Positions 1 to 5,267 of a stretch of DNA of 6,158 nucleotides are shown here, in pieces. How positions within the stretch are numbered: position 1 is the first letter of the stretch; the number at the start of each line of letters is the position of its first letter. The notes beneath the pieces are model-generated. The model had not been told where the DNA came from and did no database searches. It saw only the letters and a list, made by a program, of their open reading frames with translations. Origin of the DNA: an uncultured Clostridia bacterium. Lineage in GTDB: Bacteria > Bacillota > Clostridia > Oscillospirales > Oscillospiraceae. The position numbers and the translations under genes are program-made. Location of the stretch: contig CAMDZY010000108.1 of assembly GCA_945910975.1 (NCBI GenBank), forward strand, positions 1-6,158, given 5' to 3'.

Positions 1-53
1 TATTCAATTTGCAAGGTACACAGCTCTCTGCTTTGTTTCTCTCGCAGACAGCT
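1..53 (-). other. Start of a leader transcript, possibly pre-rRNA; gene lies outside the window
   Basis: Untranslated stretch downstream of the promoter, with no ribosome binding site or start codon in a convincing context. It contains a 5' hairpin (22-53) and ends, in the transcribed sense, with GTACCTTGCAAATTGAATA (1-19). From memory, this resembles the CTTTGAAAACTGAATA-like box found ahead of rRNA genes in many Firmicutes. That resemblance is imperfect and could not be checked here. A tRNA gene or an ordinary mRNA leader is the alternative. Confidence 0.4.
22..53 (-). other. Hairpin at the 5' end of the predicted transcript
   Basis: Plus-strand arms AGCTCTCTGC (22-31) and GCAGACAGCT (44-53) pair over nine of ten positions, with one C-C mismatch on the plus strand (G-G in the minus-strand RNA) and a 12-nt loop. 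The stem begins at or within one base of the predicted start site, so the nascent RNA would fold at once. It could protect the 5' end or serve as a processing or antitermination structure. Confidence 0.45.
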
Positions 54-58
54 TTAAT

Positions 59-87
59 ATAATACATCGAATCGTGCGATTTGTCAA
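59..87 (-). promoter_or_regulatory. Near-consensus sigma-A promoter reading leftward
   Basis: On the minus strand the -35 is TTGACA (82-87, perfect), then an exact 17-bp spacer, then TATTAT (59-64, five of six matches to TATAAT). The expected transcription start is about position 52-53. It reads in the same direction as the operon but away from ftsH, so it serves whatever lies beyond base 1. With the A-tracts just upstream it looks like a very strong promoter of the stable-RNA type. No coding start occurs between it and the window edge. Confidence 0.78.
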
Positions 88-91
88 GCAC

Positions 92-128
92 TTTTTTCGA
101 TTTTTTTCAAGTTTTTTCAAGTTATTTT
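92..128 (-). promoter_or_regulatory. Phased A-tracts upstream of the -35 box (UP-element-like, curved DNA)
   Basis: On the minus strand there are runs of six, seven and six A's (plus coordinates 112-117, 101-107 and 92-97), with a shorter run at 125-128. Their centres are about 10 bp apart, matching the DNA helical turn. Part of this is an exact tandem repeat of TTTTTTCAAG (102-111 and 112-121, plus strand). A-tracts in phase directly upstream of a -35 box usually bend DNA and contact the RNA polymerase alpha C-terminal domain, raising promoter strength. The sequence pattern is seen; the activity is inferred. Confidence 0.6.
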
Positions 129-131
129 GGG

Positions 132-183
132 AAGCGCAGCATATTGTGGAAAACTCGTTTTTTCTCCGCAATATGCTGCGCTT
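132..183 (-). terminator. Perfect inverted repeat just after ftsH; likely operon-end hairpin
   Basis: Two 15-nt arms, AAGCGCAGCATATTG (132-146) and its exact complement (169-183), surround a 22-nt centre. The centre can pair further: GGA at 148-150 with TCC at 165-167. The hairpin starts 5 nt after the ftsH stop codon, the position expected for an operon terminator. However, in the ftsH direction the stem is followed by CCCAAAATAAC, with no U-tract. In the opposite direction it is followed by TTTTGG. It may therefore act as a 3' mRNA-stabilising or processing hairpin, as a weak or factor-assisted terminator, or be a copy of a dispersed palindromic repeat. The inverted repeat is directly seen; the role is inferred. 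Confidence 0.6.
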
Positions 184-188
184 TTGGT

Positions 189-2096
189 TCAATTTTCCTG
201 TGCGGATTCTGGGGAATCCTCGCGGAAAAACGCCATCAGGCTTTCCTCGCCGGTGGGAATTTCGCGGTCTTCCATGCAAGCCTCAAACTGGGAACGGTTC
301 ATATTGAGATTCGTTTCGAGATAGGCTGCGACCTCCTCCAGCTTTTGGCGGTGCTCGCTCAGTAAGGTTTGGCACTGTTCGTATGCCTTTTCCATCAGGG
401 CTTTTATTTCGTCATCGATATCACCGGCGGTACGTTCGGAATAGGACTTGGTCTTTTCGTAGTCGCGTCCAACAAAAATCTCGCCGTCGCTCTCAAAGCA
501 GACCGGGCCGATTTTTTGGCTCATACCATATCTGGCAACCATTTTCCTTGCGACATCCGTGGCGCGCTCTAAATCGTTGGAAGCGCCGGTGGAGATATCC
601 TCCAAACAAATCTGCTCGGCAACGCGGCCGCCCAGCATGGCGATGATGGTTTCATACATTTTATTGCGGGACATGGAGTCCGAGTCCTGTATCGGCAGAC
701 TGATGGTCAGGCCGGCAGCATTTCCTCTGGGAATTACGGTGATGCGATGCACCGGATCCTGCGTAGGCAGGAAGTAGTGTGCCACGGCGTGGCCGGCTTC
801 GTGGATGGCAAACAGGTGGCGGTCATATGCGGAAACCACGTGGCTCTTCTTTTCCGGCCCGGCGATGATTTTCAGCATCGCTTCCTCCACATCGGACATA
901 CCAATCACGGGGCGTTCGTTTCTGGTGGCGAGCAGTGCCGCTTCATTCAGCAGGTTTTCCAAATCTGCACCGGTGAAGCCGGCGGTTGCGCGGGCAATGA
1001 CCTTTAAATTGACATTGTCTGCCAGCGGTTTATCTTTTGCGTGGATCTTTAAGATGGCTTCGCGGCCGGTGACATCCGGTGCGCCGACATAGACCTGCCG
1101 GTCAAAGCGACCGGGGCGCAGCAGTGCCGGGTCGAGAATATCGGCGCGGTTCGTGGCAGCCATGACGATGACGCCCTCGTTTTTGGTAAAGCCGTCCATT
1201 TCGACCAGCAGCTGGTTCAAGGTTTGTTCGCGTTCATCGTGACCGCCGCCCATACCGGCGCCGCGGCGACGACCAACTGCATCAATTTCATCGATAAAAA
1301 TAATGGCGGGAGCAACCTTTTTGGCCTGCTCGAACAAATCGCGGACGCGGCTTGCGCCAACGCCGACATACAGCTCCACAAAGTCGGAGCCGGAGATGGA
1401 CAAGAATTCCACATTCGCCTCACCTGCGACGGCGCGTGCAATAAGCGTTTTGCCGGTGCCCGGAGGGCCGACCAGCAGTACACCCTTTGGAATTTTTGCG
1501 CCCATGCGGGCATATTTCTGCGGATCGCGGAGGAAGCCGACGATCTCTTGCAGCTCCGCTTTTTCCTCCTCGGCGCCTGCCACATCGGCAAACGTCACCT
1601 TTTTATCCGCGCTGACTGTGCGGGCATTGGCCTTGACAAACTTGGCGGTTCCGCCGCCGCCACCGGTTGTGCGCTTGGTAAAATAGAGCAGGAAAAACAC
1701 CAGAACCAGCATACTGATCAGGTACGGCAACATTGCGACAAACCACGAGGTCTGCGTATCGGGCAGATAGTCATACTGCTCGATCACGCCGTCTTTGCCC
1801 TGATTGTACTGTTTTTCAATGAGTTCGTTTAAATCGTCATAAAAAACGGCGAAGCTGGGCAGCTCATATTTCAGCTCCGACTTGCCCTCGTAGGGGCTGT
1901 GAAGCTGCATGGTCAAGACGCCATCCTTGGTGGTAAAGCTCTTGACCTGTTCATCGTAGAACAGCTGCTTCACTTGGGAATACTCCAAATCTTTTTTCTT
2001 CCCGTCGCCTAACAGGGAGGAAACAGCGTAAAACACGATTACGACAAACAATGCATAGAGAATGATCGTAGAGAGTTTGATTTTTTTAGGTTTCAA
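189..2096 (-). CDS. ftsH: ATP-dependent zinc metalloprotease FtsH, TTG start
   Basis: Complete, 635 residues, normal length. It is a membrane-anchored hexameric AAA+ protease that extracts and degrades membrane and regulatory proteins. Transmembrane segment 1 is about residues 8-29, followed by an extracytoplasmic domain (about 30-117), transmembrane segment 2 (about 118-139) and a glycine linker TTGGGGGT (143-150). The AAA domain has Walker A GPPGTGKT (210-217), the pore loop ELYVGVGAS (241-249), Walker B IIFIDE (265-270) and the second region of homology with Arg327 and Arg330. The M41 protease domain has zinc motif HEAGH (432-436) and the third ligand probably Asp508 in STGASND. The start is TTG at 2094-2096: an in-frame TAA lies five codons upstream, no ATG or GTG precedes the first membrane helix, and a Shine-Dalgarno is 8 nt away. 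It overlaps tilS by 11 bp. The pore aromatic is Tyr243 where E. coli has Phe. Confidence 0.97.
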   Translation of the reverse strand: MKPKKIKLSTIILYALFVVIVFYAVSSLLGDGKKKDLEYSQVKQLFYDEQVKSFTTKDGVLTMQLHSPYEGKSELKYELPSFAVFYDDLNELIEKQYNQGKDGVIEQYDYLPDTQTSWFVAMLPYLISMLVLVFFLLYFTKRTTGGGGGTAKFVKANARTVSADKKVTFADVAGAEEEKAELQEIVGFLRDPQKYARMGAKIPKGVLLVGPPGTGKTLIARAVAGEANVEFLSISGSDFVELYVGVGASRVRDLFEQAKKVAPAIIFIDEIDAVGRRRGAGMGGGHDEREQTLNQLLVEMDGFTKNEGVIVMAATNRADILDPALLRPGRFDRQVYVGAPDVTGREAILKIHAKDKPLADNVNLKVIARATAGFTGADLENLLNEAALLATRNERPVIGMSDVEEAMLKIIAGPEKKSHVVSAYDRHLFAIHEAGHAVAHYFLPTQDPVHRITVIPRGNAAGLTISLPIQDSDSMSRNKMYETIIAMLGGRVAEQICLEDISTGASNDLERATDVARKMVARYGMSQKIGPVCFESDGEIFVGRDYEKTKSYSERTAGDIDDEIKALMEKAYEQCQTLLSEHRQKLEEVAAYLETNLNMNRSQFEACMEDREIPTGEESLMAFFREDSPESAQEN

Positions 2097-3441
2097 ATTC
2101 TTGTCCTCTTACTTTTGATAGAATAGAAGGTGCATCGCCTTCTTGGAGAAATTGCACGGTGAGCGCCTGTTCGATGCCGATTCTGGCACAGTTCACGCCC
2201 AGCGAATAGACCGCCAAAACGCCGTCCTTGTCTGCCAATACCGGCAGCGCTTGGCGCAGATGGCGGGGAATTTTGGCATCGATCATCCATTTTTTCAGGG
2301 TTTTCGTGCCGCCCGGCAGGATGATTTTATCACCGATGGCGCGAGGGCGAACGGTAATTTCACCGTGCGGCACAACGGTAAAGCACTGTGTGGTATTGAC
2401 CACCGCTTTCGCCGGCCGACAAAGGATGTTCAGATGTAGCTCCGGCAGGCCGGTCAATCCGTCCGGGCGCAGCGTTACCGGCGCAAAGGTCGGCGGCTGC
2501 AACGGTTCAAAGGACAGCAAATCATACTGTCTTGCCGCACGTATGCCGCCCGGCAGGGTGATCTGTGCGGCAGGCTGGCGGGATCGAAGCAAACCTTCCA
2601 GCGCTTCGACATGGCGGTGCGTGGCACGTGGCACCGCCAAATGCTCCAACAGCAGACGCAAAACGCGTTGGCGTAAGCCATCCGGCAGCGCCAACAGGGC
2701 GCTTACGCGATAGCCGCTTGCTGCACGGCACGCGGCAAGGCTTTGCTCCGCCTGTGCGCTCAAAAGCTGCTCATCGTGATGCAGCTGCGCCGTCATTTGG
2801 GATACCGCCTGCAAAAAGTTGCCGTTTTCCTGCTTGCACAGGGGAATCATCTGATGGCGAATGCGATTGCGCAATGCGTTATCATCGGCGTTGGTGGAAT
2901 CCTCCACATGATCGACCCGCTCCTGTGCCAAATAGGCCTCAATTTCCTTGCGCGTAACCGTTAAAAACGGACGCACCAGCTTGCCCCGCTGCACAGGGAT
3001 TCCGCACAGGCCGCGCAGACCGGTGCCGCGCAGCAGATTCATGAAAACCGTTTCGGCATTGTCATCAGCAGTGTGCGCCGTGGCGATTTTGTCGCACGGC
3101 AGCGCTTGAAGGAAGGCATAGCGCAGCGTTCTTGCGGCCTGCTCCACACTTTCTCCGGTACCGGCGGCATAGGCTCGCACATCTGCGGTGTCTACATAGA
3201 GCGGAATATTGTGGCTTTGGCAGAAGTTGCGCACAAAATCCTCATCCCGCTGCGCCTCCCCGGCACGCAGGTTGTGGTTAAAATGTGCGGCAGCAAGCCG
3301 GATCTGCAACGAATCCCGGCACTGCCAAAGCGCCGCGAGCAGCGCCATGGAATCCGCACCGCCGGACACGGCGCAAACCACACGTTCCCTCGGCGCAAAC
3401 AGGCCGGATGCACACAGGCGCTGTGGCAAATCACTCGGCAT
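2086..3441 (-). CDS. tilS: tRNA(Ile)-lysidine synthetase TilS
   Basis: Complete, 451 residues. It is the N-type ATP pyrophosphatase that joins lysine to C34 of the CAU-anticodon tRNA-Ile2, changing its reading from AUG to AUA and its charging from Met to Ile. The function is usually essential. The PP-loop SGGADSMAL is at 26-34. It is followed by HFNHNLR (53-59), TAHTADDNAETVFMNLLRGT (121-140), RPFL (157-160) and EDSTNAD with RNRIRH (180-196). The C-terminal TilS_C substrate-binding domain is present: VRPRAIGDKIILPGG then KTLKKWMIDAKIPRHLR (364-396). The ATG at 3439-3441 is chosen because AGGGAG at 3449-3454 sits 7 nt upstream and homology begins right there. The frame is open another 46 codons upstream, but that is low-complexity sequence antiparallel to no known domain and lies inside dnaB. 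It overlaps dnaB by 11 bp and ftsH by 11 bp, suggesting translational coupling. Confidence 0.96.
   Translation of the reverse strand: MPSDLPQRLCASGLFAPRERVVCAVSGGADSMALLAALWQCRDSLQIRLAAAHFNHNLRAGEAQRDEDFVRNFCQSHNIPLYVDTADVRAYAAGTGESVEQAARTLRYAFLQALPCDKIATAHTADDNAETVFMNLLRGTGLRGLCGIPVQRGKLVRPFLTVTRKEIEAYLAQERVDHVEDSTNADDNALRNRIRHQMIPLCKQENGNFLQAVSQMTAQLHHDEQLLSAQAEQSLAACRAASGYRVSALLALPDGLRQRVLRLLLEHLAVPRATHRHVEALEGLLRSRQPAAQITLPGGIRAARQYDLLSFEPLQPPTFAPVTLRPDGLTGLPELHLNILCRPAKAVVNTTQCFTVVPHGEITVRPRAIGDKIILPGGTKTLKKWMIDAKIPRHLRQALPVLADKDGVLAVYSLGVNCARIGIEQALTVQFLQEGDAPSILSKVRGQEFET
2104..2110 (-). promoter_or_regulatory. Shine-Dalgarno deciding the TTG start of ftsH
   Basis: AAGAGGA on the minus strand, inside the end of tilS. 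The AGAGG core (2105-2109) is 8 nt from the TTG at 2096, ideal spacing. It also overlaps the TAA that closes the ftsH frame upstream (2109-2111), so no longer ftsH start is possible. Confidence 0.75.
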
Positions 3442-4774
3442 GCTTCCACTCCCTGTCGGCAAAGGTGGTGTACTGCGGCAGCCATTGCAGCTTGACCGTA
3501 CCGGTTGCGCCGTGGCGGTTTTTGGCAACGATGGCCTCGGCGACATTCGGCTCTGCCGACTCCTTATTATAATAATCATCGCGGTACAGGAAAATCACCT
3601 CGTCGGCGTCCTGTTCAATGGCGCCGGACTCACGCAGATCCGAAAGCATGGGGCGCTTGTCGGTACGCGATTCGTTGGCACGGGACAGCTGGCTCAGGCA
3701 GATGACCGGAACGTTTAGCTCCTTTGCCATGATTTTCAGGCTTCTGGAAATATCGGAAACCACCTGCTGGCGGTTTTCGCCGCTGTAATTTTGCTTGCTT
3801 CCGGCGGAGGTCATAAGCTGTAGGTAGTCGATGAGCACCAACCCCAAATTGTCCATGCGGCGGCATTTGGCGTTCATTTCCGCAACGGTAATGGTGGGGT
3901 TGTCGTCCACGCGAATATCGGTCTGCGACAGCGCCGACGATGCGATGCCCAGCTTGCTCCAATCCTCCTCGTCCAGCTGACCGGTGAGCAGCTTGTTATT
4001 ATCCACAAAGCTCTCGTTGGACAGCAGACGCATGGCCAACTGCTCCTTGGACATTTCCAGGGAGAAGAACGCCACGGTCTTGGGATTGGTTTTTGCAACG
4101 TTCAATGCAATATTCAGCGCAATGGACGTTTTGCCCATGCCCGGACGCGCGGCGATCAAAATGAGATCCGATTTGTTCAGGCCGGAAATGATTTTATCCA
4201 AATCCTGGATGCCGGTGGACAGGCCGGGGATGGTGCTGTCGGATTCGTACAGCTCGGTCAGGCGGTCGAACACCTTCAGCAAAACCGTGCCGATGCGCTC
4301 CATGGAATCGTTGGCATTGTTCTTGCGCAGGGCGAACACCTTTTTTTCGGCGGCTTCCAAAATTTCTTCCGCCGTACCAACGCCCTCAAAGACTGTTTCG
4401 TTGATCTCCGATGCGGTTTGAGAAAGATTGCGCAGCATGGCCTTGTCGCGAACGATGGCGGCGTACTGCTTGACGTTGGCGGCGGTTGGCGTGATCTCCA
4501 TCAACTGTGCGAGGTAGCTCGTGGTCTGCTGTTCGTCAAACACACCGCGTTCCTTCATCTTGTCCAGCACCGTCACTGGGTCGATGGGTTGGGAGAAATT
4601 GAACATGGTATAGATGGTTTCAAAAATCTCCCGGTTTTGCTGCAAATAAAATTCCTCCGGCCGCAGCATACCGATCACGTCGCCTACACAGCGGCTGTCG
4701 ATGAGCATTGCGCCCAAAACCGACTGCTCCGCTTCCAGCGACTGAGGCATTTTTCTATTTAAAATATCATCCAT
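3431..4774 (-). CDS. dnaB: Replicative DNA helicase DnaB (DnaC in Bacillus nomenclature)
   Basis: Complete, 447 residues, typical of the family. It is the hexameric 5'-3' helicase that unwinds DNA at the replication fork and recruits primase. The N-terminal helical domain (about 10-110: PQSLEAEQSVLGAML at 10-24) and linker helix are followed by the RecA-like motor: Walker A ARPGMGKTS (209-217), the catalytic-glutamate motif FFSLEMSKEQL (236-246, Glu240), Walker B LVLIDYLQLM (312-321), SQLSR (361-365), the DNA-binding/H4 region LRESGAIEQDAD (380-391) and the finger region KNRHG (418-422, Lys418/Arg420). There is no intein at the usual Walker-loop sites. The ATG at 4772-4774 is chosen over the GTG at 4778-4780 because the GGAG at 4784-4787 is 9 nt from the ATG but only 3 nt from the GTG. 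The gene lies 31 bp after rplI and overlaps tilS by 11 bp. Confidence 0.97.
   Translation of the reverse strand: MDDILNRKMPQSLEAEQSVLGAMLIDSRCVGDVIGMLRPEEFYLQQNREIFETIYTMFNFSQPIDPVTVLDKMKERGVFDEQQTTSYLAQLMEITPTAANVKQYAAIVRDKAMLRNLSQTASEINETVFEGVGTAEEILEAAEKKVFALRKNNANDSMERIGTVLLKVFDRLTELYESDSTIPGLSTGIQDLDKIISGLNKSDLILIAARPGMGKTSIALNIALNVAKTNPKTVAFFSLEMSKEQLAMRLLSNESFVDNNKLLTGQLDEEDWSKLGIASSALSQTDIRVDDNPTITVAEMNAKCRRMDNLGLVLIDYLQLMTSAGSKQNYSGENRQQVVSDISRSLKIMAKELNVPVICLSQLSRANESRTDKRPMLSDLRESGAIEQDADEVIFLYRDDYYNKESAEPNVAEAIVAKNRHGATGTVKLQWLPQYTTFADREWKHAE
3449..3454 (-). promoter_or_regulatory. Shine-Dalgarno of tilS, inside dnaB
   Basis: AGGGAG on the minus strand, 7 nt before the tilS ATG, lying within the last codons of dnaB. 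It decides the tilS start against the longer open frame that reaches back into dnaB. Confidence 0.75.
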
Positions 4775-4783
4775 TCGCACACA

Positions 4784-4787
4784 CTCC
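4784..4787 (-). promoter_or_regulatory. Shine-Dalgarno deciding the dnaB start
   Basis: GGAG on the minus strand inside the 31-bp rplI-dnaB gap. Spacing is 9 nt to the ATG at 4774 but only 3 nt to the upstream in-frame GTG at 4780, so it selects the ATG (protein beginning MDDILNRK). I see no promoter in this short gap. Confidence 0.7.
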
Positions 4788-4805
4788 GATGGATTTTTTG
4801 ATCAA

Positions 4806-5252
4806 TCAGATCTCTTTGACTTCAATCTTCATGTTCGCTGTGACCTCGTAGCCCAGCTTGCATTTGACGGTATAGATTCCCACGGTCTTGATGGCTTCCT
4901 CCAGCACAATTTTACGCCGGTCGATGTCCACATTGCACTGTTTTTTCAGTGCATCGGAAATTTCCTGCGTAGTGACCGAGCCAAACAGCCGGCCGGCGCC
5001 GCCGCCCTTGGCCAGCACCGTTACCGTGATATCCTTGAGCATATCGCGGGTCTTGATGGCAGCTTCGCGCTCGCGTGTCTGCTTTTCCAGCAGCGCCTTG
5101 TCGTTCATGCGCATGGTGTTGATGTTGTCCGCCGTCGCTTCGATGGCAATTTTGCGCGGCAGCATATAGTTGCGGGCATAGCCGTCGGAAACCTCGATCA
5201 TCTGGCCTTTTTTGCCCTTGCCTTTGACGTCTTGCTGCAATATTACTTTCAT
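4806..5252 (-). CDS. rplI: 50S ribosomal protein L9 (bL9)
   Basis: Complete 148-residue protein, the normal length for bL9. It binds 23S rRNA at the base of the L1 stalk and projects from the large subunit, where it influences translation fidelity and ribosome spacing. The N-terminal RNA-binding domain is clear: MKVILQQDVKGKGKKGQ (1-17), then VSDGYARNYMLPRK (21-34). A charged central helix (about 41-73) links to the C-terminal domain (about 75-148), which holds GRLFGSVTTQEISDAL (87-102). The ATG at 5250-5252 is well supported by AGGAGG at 5261-5266, 8 nt upstream. The Shine-Dalgarno lies in the 15-bp gap right after the gdpP stop, so the two genes are almost certainly cotranscribed. Lys34 replaces the Gly often found after PR in the family signature; this is probably lineage variation. 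Confidence 0.97.
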   Translation of the reverse strand: MKVILQQDVKGKGKKGQMIEVSDGYARNYMLPRKIAIEATADNINTMRMNDKALLEKQTREREAAIKTRDMLKDITVTVLAKGGGAGRLFGSVTTQEISDALKKQCNVDIDRRKIVLEEAIKTVGIYTVKCKLGYEVTANMKIEVKEI

Positions 5253-5260
5253 TGTAAGCT

Positions 5261-5266
5261 CCTCCT
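5261..5266 (-). promoter_or_regulatory. Shine-Dalgarno of rplI
   Basis: AGGAGG on the minus strand, 8 nt before the rplI ATG. It fills most of the short gap after the gdpP TGA (5268-5270), so ribosomes ending gdpP stop almost on top of it. It is the strongest ribosome binding site in the window, which fits a ribosomal protein gene. Confidence 0.85.
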
Positions 5267-5267
5267 G

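Noticed and set aside
146..155. DnaA-box-like TTTTCCACA in the hairpin centre
   Set aside because: One mismatch to the consensus, a single copy, and better explained as part of the inverted repeat.
74..365. Small plus-strand open frames running from the A-tract region into the ftsH 3' end
   Set aside because: Low-complexity Phe-rich translations of T-tracts with no ribosome binding site; they overlap the promoter, hairpin and ftsH.
1224..1832. Long open frame (202 codons) on the plus strand opposite ftsH
   Set aside because: It lies wholly antisense to the conserved FtsH AAA and linker region, has no recognisable domain or good ribosome binding site, and such frames are common opposite G/C-rich genes.
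3442..3579. 46-codon N-terminal extension of tilS into dnaB
   Set aside because: It would overlap conserved DnaB coding sequence, the residues match no TilS feature, and a good Shine-Dalgarno supports the ATG at 3441.
3209..3718. Plus-strand open frame across the dnaB-tilS junction
   Set aside because: Both strands' conserved proteins explain the sequence; it has no domain and no supported start.
4775..4780. GTG start two codons upstream for dnaB
   Set aside because: It is only 3 nt from the GGAG, too close for initiation; the ATG at 4774 has normal spacing and matches family N-termini.
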